This document shows positions 24,845 through 33,336 of a stretch of DNA of 64,000 nucleotides, in pieces; within the stretch, counting starts at the first letter, position 1; every line of letters starts with the position of its first letter. The DNA comes from Anaerofilum hominis (GTDB taxonomy: Bacteria; Bacillota; Clostridia; Oscillospirales; Ruminococcaceae), in contig NZ_JACONZ010000003.1 in the NCBI RefSeq assembly GCF_014287275.1, positions 248,001 through 312,000 of the forward strand, read 5' to 3'. The translations under genes and the position numbers were made by a program. Below the pieces are notes generated by a model that did not search any database, was not told where the DNA came from, and saw nothing but the letters and a program-made list of their open reading frames with translations.

Positions 24845-25885
24845 TCAGTCGAAATCCAGCACCACTTTCAGCGCCTGTTTGGTGCGCACCAGCTCCAGCA
24901 CTTCGTCGATCTGCTCCGCTTTGCGCACATGGGTGTAAAAATCCTTGGGATCGATAAAACCGCTGCGGATCAGGTCCACGTTCTCCGCGGTGATGTCGTA
25001 CTGACCATAGGGGAAGTTGAGCATTTGCAGCAGGGTGTTGTTTTTGAGCCGGGTCACGTCCAGCACCGCATCGGTATTGCGCAGCACCCCCATCGAGCCC
25101 ACGATGCCGTAGGGGCGCAGCCGGTGCGAGCCCTCCATCAGCAGGGAGGAGAGCCCCACGATATCGATGACCCGGTCGAACAGGCGCCCCTCCAGCAGGG
25201 CGTCCTTGTCCTGGGTGGCAAAGTTGATGACCTCGTCGGCGCCCGAGAGGGACTTGGCCAGCGCCAGCCGCTCGTCGACGCAGTCCACGCAGGTGATGGT
25301 GGCCGCGCCCAGATGGCGCAGGTATTTCATGGTGGCAAGGCCCATCGGCCCCGCCCCGTAGACCAGGATATCCTTGCCCTCGGGCGTGAAATTGCGCGCG
25401 GCCGAGAAGCACTCGTTCAGGGTGAGCAGCACCCCCATGTCGATGGGGTCAAGGTCGCTGGGGATCTGCCGGCAGGCGTTCTGCGAGGGGTTGAACTCGC
25501 TTTCGGACACGCCGTCCTCCCGCATGGCCTGCTGGTCCTGCACGATGCAGTAGTCCGACATGGCGCCCCAGGTCACCCCGTACTGCAGGCCGGGCATCTT
25601 TTTAAAAACCGGGTTCATAAAGCGGTCGCCCACCCGGTGATGACGCACTTTGGAGCCGGTCTCCACGATATCGCCGATGCCCTCGTGCCCCAGCAGGGTG
25701 GGGAAAGGGTCCACCGGCACGGCCATCTCGCCGCGGATGATGTGGAAATCGGTGCCGCTGCAGAAACCGCAGCTGCGCACTTTTACCAGGCTTTCGTAGG
25801 GGCCGGGCTCGGGCATGGGCACATCCCGGACGATCTCTACCTTGCCGCCGCCCACTGCGGCGATGGAACGCATGGTCTTGGCCAT
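24845..25885 (-). CDS. Zinc-type medium-chain dehydrogenase
   Basis: A 346-residue medium-chain dehydrogenase/reductase. The catalytic-zinc side is seen in RSCGFCSGTDFHIIRGE and LLGHEGIGDIVETG, the Rossmann NAD(P) site in LVYGAGPMGLATMKYLRHLGA. The four-cysteine structural zinc lobe present in the two sorbitol-dehydrogenase-like proteins of this window is missing; it is replaced by a loop (FKKMPGLQYGVTWGAMSDYC). The start at 25885 follows GGAGGT. It is downstream of the PfkB kinase gene on the same strand with a 160-base gap, so probably the last gene of module 1. It likely oxidises a sugar or polyol. Confidence 0.85.
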   Translation of the reverse strand: MAKTMRSIAAVGGGKVEIVRDVPMPEPGPYESLVKVRSCGFCSGTDFHIIRGEMAVPVDPFPTLLGHEGIGDIVETGSKVRHHRVGDRFMNPVFKKMPGLQYGVTWGAMSDYCIVQDQQAMREDGVSESEFNPSQNACRQIPSDLDPIDMGVLLTLNECFSAARNFTPEGKDILVYGAGPMGLATMKYLRHLGAATITCVDCVDERLALAKSLSGADEVINFATQDKDALLEGRLFDRVIDIVGLSSLLMEGSHRLRPYGIVGSMGVLRNTDAVLDVTRLKNNTLLQMLNFPYGQYDITAENVDLIRSGFIDPKDFYTHVRKAEQIDEVLELVRTKQALKVVLDFD

Positions 25886-26045
25886 TTGACAGTACCTCCT
25901 TGTACTTTTCCCGGGGAAACACCGGCGGGGGAAGCGCAGCCCCTGTGCGGGGCCGGACGCGTGCTTTTTTTGAAAAAACGGCGCGCGGAAAAGGGCTGCG
26001 CCTGCCCCGGGGGGTGCCCGCGGGAAGATCTTGTGTGCAGCAGAT

Positions 26046-26993
26046 TCAGACGAGCCCCTGATCGAACCGGGCAATGGCTTCTTTTACCTGGGCCAGGCTT
26101 TTGACCCCGGTGGAGGCGCCCATCACCTGGATAGCCACCGAGGCCACCCCGTTGCCGAAGCGGCAGGCGTCGGCCGGGCTTTTGCCCTCCAGCAGGGCGT
26201 GGATGGTGCCGGCGGCGAAATTGTCGCCCGCGCCGGTGGTGTCCACCACCGGCAGGTGCGTGTAGGTGGGGATCACGGTGCCGCCCTGTGCGTTGCGCAG
26301 ATAGCAGCCGCGGCTGCCGGTCTTGACCACCACGTTTTTTACCCCGTAGCCGTACAGCGCTTCGGCGGCTTCCTCGGGGGTGTACGCGCCGGTGAGGGCG
26401 AGGGCCTCGTCCTGGTTGGGAAAGATGAAATCCAGGTGGGCAAGCGCCTCGGCAAAGTCCGACAGGCGCCAGTTCCCCGACAGGCCGCCGCAGTCGGCGC
26501 AGACGATGGCCCCGGCCTCTTTGGCCTGCCGGACGATGCGGGCCACCCGGTCCGGGCGGTGCAGGGGCGGCACCATCATGCTGCCCAGCGAGACCACCCG
26601 CGCCCGCGCCAGCAGCGCGGGGTCAGGATCGTAATCCCCGTAGGCCAGCAGGCCGGTATTGATAAAATTGCGCTGCCCGTCCGGCTCGATGACGATCACA
26701 TTCATGGGGGTGGTGTCCATCTCGGCGGTGACGCCGCTCACGTCGGCGCCGCTTTCCGCCACCGAGGTGCGGATCAGCTCGGCGCCGGCGTCCCGGCCCA
26801 CCGCGCACTGCAGGGTCACCCTGTCGCCCAGCCGGGCCAGCACCCGCGCCTCGTTGAGGGCGTCGCCCCCAACCGACAGCATGGTGGATTCAGCGTGCTT
26901 GCTCTCTGAGGTGAAAGGGCTGTGCAGGTCCACCCCGCGGATCAGCACGTCCAGGCAGCACATCCCAACGCAGAGTACGTCGATCTCTTTCAT
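26046..26993 (-). CDS. PfkB-family sugar kinase
   Basis: A 315-residue ribokinase/PfkB-family kinase that phosphorylates a sugar with ATP. Signature 1 lies around GGDALNEARVLARLGDRV, and signature 2 DTTGAGDNFAAGTIHALLEGK contains the catalytic Asp in GAGDNF. The start at 26993 has AAGGAGCG seven bases upstream. It is 23 bases downstream of the class II aldolase gene, so the pair can phosphorylate and then split a keto-sugar (kinase then aldolase), as in tagatose or fructose-1-phosphate type routes. Exact sugar unknown. Confidence 0.9.
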   Translation of the reverse strand: MKEIDVLCVGMCCLDVLIRGVDLHSPFTSESKHAESTMLSVGGDALNEARVLARLGDRVTLQCAVGRDAGAELIRTSVAESGADVSGVTAEMDTTPMNVIVIEPDGQRNFINTGLLAYGDYDPDPALLARARVVSLGSMMVPPLHRPDRVARIVRQAKEAGAIVCADCGGLSGNWRLSDFAEALAHLDFIFPNQDEALALTGAYTPEEAAEALYGYGVKNVVVKTGSRGCYLRNAQGGTVIPTYTHLPVVDTTGAGDNFAAGTIHALLEGKSPADACRFGNGVASVAIQVMGASTGVKSLAQVKEAIARFDQGLV

Positions 26994-27016
26994 GGCGAAC
27001 GCTCCTTCCTCCCGCG

Positions 27017-27853
27017 TCACCGGCGGGTGCCGAACAGGCGGATCTTTTCCAGGCAGCGCTCCCGGGTGCCGGCGCGGACCGCCTTGCTGAGGGAAAATAC
27101 GTTGTAATCTTCTGCCTGCGCGCGCTCTTTCACCCGCAGGGCCGCCTGCTGGGTCAGCTCGGTGAAAATGTTGATCTTGGTGATGCCGCCGGCGATGACC
27201 CTGCGGATGTCCGCGTCCGAAATGCCGGAAGCGCCGTGAAGCACCAGGGGCACCTCCACCGCCGCGCGCACCGCGTCCAGCACTTCGAAGTTGATCTTCG
27301 GCTCGCTGGAATAGGCGCCGTGGGCGTTGCCGATGGCCACCGCCAGCGCGTCGATGCCGGTGCGCTGGACAAATTGGGCCGCCAGGGCGGGGTCGGTGTA
27401 GTGATAATTGGAGAGGTCGTAGTCCGCGGCCTCCCCCACATGGCCCAGCTCGGCCTCCACCGGGATGCCCAGCGGTTTGCAGAGATCCACCACTTCCCGG
27501 GTGAGCCGCACATTCTCCTCAAAGGGCTTGGAAGAGGCGTCGATCATGACCGAGCTGAAGCCCAGCGCCACACATTTTTTCACCATTTCCAGGTCCTGGC
27601 CGTGATCCAGATGCACCGCCACCGGCACCTTCGCGGCCTCCGCGGCCGAGACCACCGCCTTGCCGAAATGGCGGACATCCAGCCCCGCCAGCCCCTCAAA
27701 CACCTGGGCAAACTGCAGGATCACCGGGGTGTCGCTCTCCTCTGCGGCGTCCAGGATGCCCTCCAGCATCTCCAGATTCATCAGGTCGTAGGCGCCCACC
27801 GCATAATGGCCCGCCTGGGCCGCGTCGAGCAGCTGTCTGAAATTTGCAAGCAT
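27017..27853 (-). CDS. Class II fructose/tagatose-bisphosphate-type aldolase
   Basis: A 278-residue zinc aldolase of the FbaA/GatY/KbaY family, which cleaves a ketose (bis)phosphate to dihydroxyacetone phosphate and an aldehyde. Seen are the zinc-binding AVHLDHGQD, VEAELGHVG, IGNAHGAYSSEPKINFEVL with a zinc His, LHGASGISDADIRR, and the phosphate-binding GITKINIFTEL. Length and motifs are complete. It sits between the PfkB kinase and the polyol dehydrogenase genes in one tight operon (14 and 23 base gaps). I infer that it takes the phosphorylated product of the kinase. Confidence 0.92.
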   Translation of the reverse strand: MLANFRQLLDAAQAGHYAVGAYDLMNLEMLEGILDAAEESDTPVILQFAQVFEGLAGLDVRHFGKAVVSAAEAAKVPVAVHLDHGQDLEMVKKCVALGFSSVMIDASSKPFEENVRLTREVVDLCKPLGIPVEAELGHVGEAADYDLSNYHYTDPALAAQFVQRTGIDALAVAIGNAHGAYSSEPKINFEVLDAVRAAVEVPLVLHGASGISDADIRRVIAGGITKINIFTELTQQAALRVKERAQAEDYNVFSLSKAVRAGTRERCLEKIRLFGTRR

Positions 27854-27867
27854 CGTCTGTTCCTCCT

Positions 27868-28908
27868 TTAAAATTCCACAACGACCTTCAAAGCCGTCTG
27901 CTTCTGGTTTTTGGCCACATCGAACGCCTTGGCCGCCTCTTCGAACGGGAAGAAGTTGGTGGCCACCTTTGCCACCGGGATGGAGCCCGCGGCGATGGCC
28001 TGGATGGCCACCGGGTAGAGATTCCGGTAACGGAAGACCGAGAGGACGTCCACCTCTTTGGAGTTGAGGGCAAAAAAGTCGAAGGACACCTTTTCGTGGA
28101 TGTTGCCCACCAGCACGATCCGGCCGCCCCGCATCACCAGACCGGGGGTCAGAGCGGTGGTCACCGGGCTGCCCGCGGTTTCAAAGACCAGGTCGGCCCC
28201 AAGACCGCCGGTAAACTCGAGCACCCGCTGGGTCAGATCCTCTTTGCCGGAGTTGACGGTCAGATCGGCGCCCAGGCTGGCGGCGGTCTCAAGGCGGTTG
28301 TCGAACAGGTCGGCCATCACCACCCGGGAAACGCCCATCGACCGGCAGGCCAGCAGGGTCATCAGGCCGATGCAGCCACTGCCCAGGATGACCGCCGTCT
28401 GGCCCAGCCCCGCCCCGGCGCGGCTGGCCGCGTGCAGCCCGACCGCCAGCGGCTCCACCAGCGCGCCCTCCAGCGTCGAGACGTTGTCCGGCAGTTTGAA
28501 GCTGAAAGCCGCCGGGTGGGTGATATAGCGGCTGAGGGCGGCGCGCTCCCAGGGGGCGCAGGCCATGAAGTTGACCTGCGGGCAGAGATTGTACTTGCCG
28601 GACAGGCACCAGCGGCATTTGCCGCAGGGCACGCCCGGCTCCAGCGCCACCCGGTCGCCGGGGGCAAGGCCGGTCACCTGGGCGCCCACCTCCACCACTA
28701 CGCCGGCGCTTTCATGGCCCAGCACCACCGGCAGCGGCGTGTCCAGACGGCCGCCCACGCTGGGGTCCTCATAAAACATCACGTCTGAGCCGCAGATGCC
28801 CACGTGTTTCACCTCTACCAGCACCTCGTCGGGGGCCATGCGGGGCATTTCGGAGTCCCGCAGTTCGATCTTCTGCGCGCCGGTGAGATAAGCGGTTTGA
28901 TTTTTCAT
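27868..28908 (-). CDS. Sorbitol/iditol dehydrogenase-like zinc dehydrogenase
   Basis: A 346-residue medium-chain zinc dehydrogenase like L-iditol (sorbitol) 2-dehydrogenase, turning a polyol into a ketose with NAD. Catalytic zinc: GICGSDVMFYE and GHESAGVVVEVG. Structural zinc: CGKCRWCLSGKYNLC (four Cys). Nucleotide site: VILGSGCIGLMTLLACRSMG. The C-terminus RYRNLYPVAIQAIA is typical of the group. The start at 28908 is preceded by an AGGAAAAC element. First gene of module 1 and divergent from a ROK regulator, which probably controls it. Confidence 0.9.
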   Translation of the reverse strand: MKNQTAYLTGAQKIELRDSEMPRMAPDEVLVEVKHVGICGSDVMFYEDPSVGGRLDTPLPVVLGHESAGVVVEVGAQVTGLAPGDRVALEPGVPCGKCRWCLSGKYNLCPQVNFMACAPWERAALSRYITHPAAFSFKLPDNVSTLEGALVEPLAVGLHAASRAGAGLGQTAVILGSGCIGLMTLLACRSMGVSRVVMADLFDNRLETAASLGADLTVNSGKEDLTQRVLEFTGGLGADLVFETAGSPVTTALTPGLVMRGGRIVLVGNIHEKVSFDFFALNSKEVDVLSVFRYRNLYPVAIQAIAAGSIPVAKVATNFFPFEEAAKAFDVAKNQKQTALKVVVEF

Positions 28909-28971
28909 AAGATCGTTTTCCTTTCCTCCGCCCTGCGCAGCCGGTGCCGGCTTTGACAGGAGCGGGCGTTT

Positions 28972-28999
28972 TTTATAAAATAAAATCAATTACATTAAA
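28972..28999 (-). promoter_or_regulatory. Candidate promoter of module 1
   Basis: On the minus strand TTTAAT (28999-28994), a 16-base spacer and TATAAA (28977-28972) in an unusually AT-rich patch between the divergent dehydrogenase and ROK genes. The patch itself is a plausible binding place for the ROK regulator. Confidence 0.45.
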
Positions 29000-29181
29000 T
29001 CAGCAGCTGTCTGAAAAAATGGGCCGCCGTCTTTTTGCGGCCGGCGGAACCGCCCGCGCCGAGAGGAGCCGGGTCCTGCCCCGGCGCTCTGCGCTTTTGC
29101 CTGCGGCTTTCCCGCCGGGGCGGCGGAGCCGGCGCTCTCGCGGGTCTCAGACCAGCCCTGACAAATATGGGAGGGACCGGC

Positions 29182-30411
29182 TTGGCATTTGCAGAGCAGA
29201 ACGGCGCGCCCCGCCGCAAAAAGCGCGGCAATAATTTTGAGAGCATGCAGCAGAGCAACCGCGCCCTGATCCTGCAGCTGATGAAAGCGCAGGGCGTCTC
29301 CACCCGCAAAGGGCTGGCCGAGCAGAGCGGCCTGCAGGCGGCCACCATCAGCATCATCGTGGCCGAGCTCATGGAGCGCCGGCTGGTGGAGGAGACGGGA
29401 TTGGTGGAGGGGGACTGCGGCCGCCGACTCACCGGCCTGCGGCTGCGGCGGGACCAGTACTGCACGGCCGCGGTGCGGATCACCCCGTCCTACTACGCGG
29501 TGGGGCTCTACGATATCAACTCGGCCTGCCTGGCCGTTGAAAAGACCATCTGGCCCTTTTTTGACGACCCCGCCCGGTCGCTGGAAGAGGTCCTGGCCGC
29601 GGTGCGCCGCTTTTTGGGGCTGCGGCCCGACCTGCAGCCCCTGGGGGCCGCTTTCGCCCTGCAGGGCGGGTTCTGGCTGGAGGACGGCCGCTGCGCCCTG
29701 CCCGGTCTTGCGGGCGAGGCCGGCGCGGACCTCTGCGCCTGGTTCTCCCGCAGGCTGGGGCTGCCGGTGACCGCCGATCTCGCCGCGGACTACAGCGCTT
29801 ACTGCTACACCGCCCGGCCGGACTACAGCTATCTGAAAAAGGAAGTGTTCCTCTATCTGCTGGTCAGCGATACGGTGGATTACAGCATTTTGGACCACGG
29901 CCGCATCTATCGCGGGGCGCTGGGACTGCCCGGCTCGCTGGGACAGCTCACCGTCTTTGACGAGGCGGGGCAGCCGGCGCCGCTGGAAACGCTTTGCGGC
30001 AACTCGGTGCTGCTGCGCCGGGCCGCCGGGCTGCTGAAAGAGTACCCGGACAGCGCGCTGGCCGCCCGGGCGGACGGGCTGCGCAGCCGGGATCTGATCA
30101 ACGCCTTTTATGCCGGAGACCCCGTTGCGGTGCAGCTGTACGGCGGCGCGGCCGCCGCGCTGGCCCAGGCGCTGGCGGTCCTCATCCGGCTGCTGCGCCC
30201 CCACCGGGTGCTGCTGAGCGATGAGATCCCCCAGAACGAGACCTTTCTGGACATGGTGCGGGAAGACCTGCGCCCGCTGCTGGAGCCGCGGCTGCTGGCC
30301 AGGGTGCAGCTGCTGGCCCCCAGCGAAGAGCGCAGCACCGCCCGGGACTCCACCATGATCGGCGGCAGTATGTACCTGACCGACCGCAGCATCCGCGAGC
30401 TGCGCCTTTGA
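29182..30411 (+). CDS. ROK-family transcriptional regulator of module 1
   Basis: A 409-residue repressor-type ROK (NagC/XylR) protein. An N-terminal winged helix-turn-helix (NRALILQLMKAQGVSTRKGLAEQ and onward, about residues 22-80) is joined to a ROK sugar-kinase-like body. The kinase ATP motif and the zinc-binding C-x-C-G-x-x-G-C-x-E box of active ROK kinases are not evident, as expected for a regulator that only binds ligand. The start is a TTG at 29182 with GGGAGGG six bases upstream; an ATG at 29167 is possible. Divergent from the polyol dehydrogenase/aldolase/kinase operon, which it presumably represses until its sugar is present. Confidence 0.83.
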   Translation: MAFAEQNGAPRRKKRGNNFESMQQSNRALILQLMKAQGVSTRKGLAEQSGLQAATISIIVAELMERRLVEETGLVEGDCGRRLTGLRLRRDQYCTAAVRITPSYYAVGLYDINSACLAVEKTIWPFFDDPARSLEEVLAAVRRFLGLRPDLQPLGAAFALQGGFWLEDGRCALPGLAGEAGADLCAWFSRRLGLPVTADLAADYSAYCYTARPDYSYLKKEVFLYLLVSDTVDYSILDHGRIYRGALGLPGSLGQLTVFDEAGQPAPLETLCGNSVLLRRAAGLLKEYPDSALAARADGLRSRDLINAFYAGDPVAVQLYGGAAAALAQALAVLIRLLRPHRVLLSDEIPQNETFLDMVREDLRPLLEPRLLARVQLLAPSEERSTARDSTMIGGSMYLTDRSIRELRL

Positions 30412-30429
30412 TCCGGAACTGCCGCGGGT

Positions 30430-30470
30430 GCGGGGCCGCCGCGCGTGGACCGGCGCGGTCCGGGCCCCGC
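30430..30470. terminator. GC-rich hairpin between convergent genes
   Basis: GCGGGGCC (30430-30437) pairs with GGCCCCGC (30463-30470). No T-run follows, so it is only a candidate terminator between the convergent ROK and aldo/keto reductase genes. Confidence 0.4.
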
Positions 30471-30481
30471 TCCGCCGGCGC

Positions 30482-31429
30482 TCAGCGCCCTACCGTGCAG
30501 TCGATGGCGGCGTCGATCTGGGCCATCTCGTCCTCGGTGAGGCTCCAGTCAAAGCCGCTGCAGTTCTCATGCGCCTCGGCGGGGTTGCGCACGCCGATGA
30601 TGGCGGTATCGATGAAGGATTTCTGGGTCGACCAGTTGAGCGCCACCTGGGGCACCGGCGCGCCGTGGGCGGCCGCCACTTTGTCCAGCGTTTTCAGCAG
30701 CTCCATGGTGTGGGAGAACTTGGGCTCGCGGAAAAAGTCGTAGAAAGTCATGCGGATATCGCTGGGGGCAAAGTTGGGCATGCTGCGGATGCTGCCGGTG
30801 AGGATGCCCGCGCCCAGCGACGCGTAGGACATCACCCCCAGCCCCTGTGCGGAGGCCCAGCGGATCAGCTCTTCCTGGGAGCGGTTGACCATCGAATAGG
30901 GGGGCTGGATCAGCTCCACCTCGCCGTATTGCCGGGCCTCCTCGATCTGCTCCACCGAGTAGTTCGAGACGCCGATGTGGCGGATCACGCCCTGATCTTT
31001 CAGCTCCATCATGGTCTCCATGCTCTCTTTTACCGGCTGGCCGGGCACGGGCCAGTGCAGGATATAGACGTCGAAATAGTCGGTGCGCAGGTTTTTCAGT
31101 GATTCCTCACACAGGCGCAGGATGGTGTCCCGCCGTCCGTCCTTGATGGCCTCCCCGGTGAGGGGGTCGTTGTAAAGGGCTGTTTTGGTGGCCAGAAAAA
31201 GTTTGTCGCGGCGGCCCTGCAGCGCCTCGCCCACCACCTGCTCCGAGTGGCCCGCGTTGTACACCGGCGCGGTGTCCACAAAGTTCACCCCGTCGTCCAG
31301 CATGGCCTGGATGGCGGCGATGCTCTCCTCACGGTCCACCGCGCCCCAGTTTGCACCGCCGATGGCCCAGGTGCCCACTGTCAGCGCGGACACCTTCATC
31401 CCCGTTTTGCCGAACTCTTTGTACCTCAT
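30482..31429 (-). CDS. Aldo/keto reductase
   Basis: A 315-residue NAD(P)H-dependent aldo/keto reductase (TIM barrel). The catalytic tetrad is visible: Asp and Tyr in FVDTAPVYNAG, Lys in FLATKTALY, and His in VYILHWPVPG. The C-terminal cofactor segment DTAIIGVRNPAEAHEN is present. It is the last gene of the long minus-strand module 2, separated from the VOC gene by a hairpin and an 18-bp AT palindrome that may give it separate control. Probably reduces or oxidises a sugar-derived aldehyde. Confidence 0.9.
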   Translation of the reverse strand: MRYKEFGKTGMKVSALTVGTWAIGGANWGAVDREESIAAIQAMLDDGVNFVDTAPVYNAGHSEQVVGEALQGRRDKLFLATKTALYNDPLTGEAIKDGRRDTILRLCEESLKNLRTDYFDVYILHWPVPGQPVKESMETMMELKDQGVIRHIGVSNYSVEQIEEARQYGEVELIQPPYSMVNRSQEELIRWASAQGLGVMSYASLGAGILTGSIRSMPNFAPSDIRMTFYDFFREPKFSHTMELLKTLDKVAAAHGAPVPQVALNWSTQKSFIDTAIIGVRNPAEAHENCSGFDWSLTEDEMAQIDAAIDCTVGR

Positions 31430-31454
31430 AAAAAAGCTCCTTTCTGTTGCTTCA

Positions 31455-31472
31455 TTAATTTAATTAAATTAA
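31455..31472. promoter_or_regulatory. 18-bp AT-only palindrome upstream of the aldo/keto reductase gene
   Basis: TTAATTTAATTAAATTAA is a perfect palindrome located 26 bases before the ATG at 31429. In a GC-rich genome this is striking and is a candidate operator for a sugar regulator. Confidence 0.5.
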
Positions 31473-31476
31473 TTTA

Positions 31477-31537
31477 ACAGCCCATAAGAAACCCCTTCCC
31501 GCGCGGGCGGGGCAGGGGTTTGGTGATGATGGGCTGT
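31477..31537 (-). terminator. Two-tier hairpin at the end of the VOC gene
   Basis: Outer arms ACAGCCCAT (31477-31485) and ATGGGCTGT (31529-31537) and inner arms AAACCCCT (31489-31496) and AGGGGTTT (31514-31521) form a long stem followed on the minus strand by the TTAAATTAATTT tract. A likely terminator or attenuator between the VOC and aldo/keto reductase genes. Confidence 0.65.
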
Positions 31538-32319
31538 CAGACGGACAACATTTCGCTCAGCTCCACTTTCTGGCCGTCCGGCCCGCGCAGCGTGAAAAAG
31601 CGCACGCCATACTGCCAGAAAGGCAAAAACTGAGGTTCCGGGTGCAGAAGCTGCAGATTCAGCGCCCGGGCGGACGCAAAGGCCTGGCCGATGCAGCGCA
31701 CATCCAGCGCCATATGGTCGTGATGGCTGTCCCGGGTGGAATCCGGGCCCCAGCCCTCCCGCTGGTAGAGCTTGATGATCCAGCCGCCCAGGGCAAGGCA
31801 GGCCGTGTCCCGCAACGCGCCGTCGATCTCCTCCTGCAGATAGAACAGGAAGTCAAAGCCGAACTCCTCATAGAACGCCGTCGAGACCCGCAGGTCGGCC
31901 ACCGGCATGCGCAGGTAGCTGAAAGAGGACAGCGGGCGGGACGACCTGCCCGAAAGCTCGTTCAGGCAGAGCCCCTCGCCGTCCGGCCCCTTGCCGTGCA
32001 CGCTGCGCAGCAGCTGGCCGCCCGGCAGCAGCTGTTCTTCCACCGGGCCGTCGAAGCCCGCCCTGGCGGCGGCCTCTTCCAGCTGTTCCACGGTGACGGC
32101 CAGCTCGTCGTGACGGCCGCCGTCCACGGTGAAGGGGGGCTCCTCTACCGGGTAGACCTCCAGGCAGAGATCGCCGCGGCGCAGAAAACGCGCGCCGGCC
32201 GCGGCCTCAAACACCACTGCAAAGCCCAGCTTTTCGGTGAGGAACCGCACGGTGCGGTCCCGGTCGTTGGACGGGTAGCCGATGTGCTGCAGGCCTGTTA
32301 CATTGTCAGACAAACGCAT
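31537..32319 (-). CDS. Two-domain VOC (glyoxalase/bleomycin-resistance fold) protein
   Basis: A 260-residue protein made of two vicinal-oxygen-chelate repeats. The first opens with GLQHIGYPSNDRDRTVRFLTEKLGF, the second with FSYLRMPVADLRVSTAFYEEFGFDFLF, each ending in a strand block (ARFLRRGDLCLEVYPVEEPP; VRFFTLRGPDGQKVELSE). Members act as metal-dependent isomerases, dioxygenases or epimerases. The gene is 13 bases downstream of the fructokinase-like gene, so it is in the sugar operon, where an isomerase or epimerase role on an intermediate would fit. Reaction unknown. Confidence 0.82.
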   Translation of the reverse strand: MRLSDNVTGLQHIGYPSNDRDRTVRFLTEKLGFAVVFEAAAGARFLRRGDLCLEVYPVEEPPFTVDGGRHDELAVTVEQLEEAAARAGFDGPVEEQLLPGGQLLRSVHGKGPDGEGLCLNELSGRSSRPLSSFSYLRMPVADLRVSTAFYEEFGFDFLFYLQEEIDGALRDTACLALGGWIIKLYQREGWGPDSTRDSHHDHMALDVRCIGQAFASARALNLQLLHPEPQFLPFWQYGVRFFTLRGPDGQKVELSEMLSV

Positions 32320-32332
32320 GGGACGCTCTCCT

Positions 32333-33292
32333 TTACAATTTTAATTTCGGCACCTTTGCCATGCACTCCCGGATGCCCGCCTCATCCTGCAGCGAGGGGA
32401 TGGCCCCGTAGCCGGCGGCGCAGCAGGAGCCTGCCGCGTTGCCGAAATCCACCATCTCCGCCAGCTGCAGGTCGCTGAGGGCCGCCACCGGCACGCCCAG
32501 ACAGCTGAGCCGGTAGACCACCGCCCCGAAGAAAGAATCCCCCGAGCCGGTGGTGTCCACCACTTTGGTGTCGTAGGTCTCGAAATGCCGGTCCAGGTTT
32601 TTGTGATAGCAGTGGCAGCCGCGCGCGCCCAGGGTGACCAGCACCAGCGCCGGGCCCATGGACGCCAGAACGGCCGCGGCCTTTTCGACGGTGTCCTCGC
32701 CGGTGATCATCAGCGCCTCCTCGTCCGACACCTTGAGCAGGTCGCACATCGGCACGCCCAGGCGCAAGACCTCGGCGGCCTCCGTCTCGCTGTCCCACAG
32801 GGTGGAGCGGTAGTTGGGGTCGAACGAGATCACTTTGCCCGCCCGCCGGGCATAGGACGCGGCGGCAAAGGTGGCGCTGCGCATCGGCTCCTTGGTCAGC
32901 GAGACGCCTGCAAAGTGAAAATAGCGGGCGCTGTCGATCAGGCTGTAGTCGATGTCCTGTTCGGTGAACATCATGTCCGCCCCGGGCCGCCGGTAAAAGG
33001 TGAAGCTGCGGTCCCCCTGCTTGTTGATATGTACGAAAGCCAGGGTGGTGCCCACATCCGGGTTCATCTTCAGCCCTTCGGCACCGACCCCGACCCCTGC
33101 AAGCGTGTCACGCAGGTATTCGCCAAATTGATCTTTGCCCACCATCCCCATAAAGGAAGTTTTTTTGCCAAGGACCGAGAGCTGGGCCAGAAAGTTGGCC
33201 ACGCTGCCGCCCGGGTGGGCGACGAAGCTCCACTCGCCGTCGCCCGGTGTGAAGTCGATCAATAATTCTCCAATTGCAGCTACGTCAATCAT
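32333..33292 (-). CDS. Fructokinase-like PfkB kinase
   Basis: A 319-residue PfkB-family kinase closest in look to fructokinases: MIDVAAIGELLIDFTPGD at the start, the PGGSVANFLAQLSVLGKKTSFMG block, FDPNYRSTLWDS, and DTTGSGDSFFGAVVYRL with the catalytic Asp near the C-terminus. The start at 33292 has GAGGAAAAC just upstream; the frame extends further, but without a ribosome binding site. It phosphorylates the ketose released by the esterases and dehydrogenases of this module, by inference. Confidence 0.9.
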   Translation of the reverse strand: MIDVAAIGELLIDFTPGDGEWSFVAHPGGSVANFLAQLSVLGKKTSFMGMVGKDQFGEYLRDTLAGVGVGAEGLKMNPDVGTTLAFVHINKQGDRSFTFYRRPGADMMFTEQDIDYSLIDSARYFHFAGVSLTKEPMRSATFAAASYARRAGKVISFDPNYRSTLWDSETEAAEVLRLGVPMCDLLKVSDEEALMITGEDTVEKAAAVLASMGPALVLVTLGARGCHCYHKNLDRHFETYDTKVVDTTGSGDSFFGAVVYRLSCLGVPVAALSDLQLAEMVDFGNAAGSCCAAGYGAIPSLQDEAGIRECMAKVPKLKL

Positions 33293-33336
33293 CTTGTTTT
33301 CCTCATTCCTATGGGTATGGTATTGCCCTGCCGTAC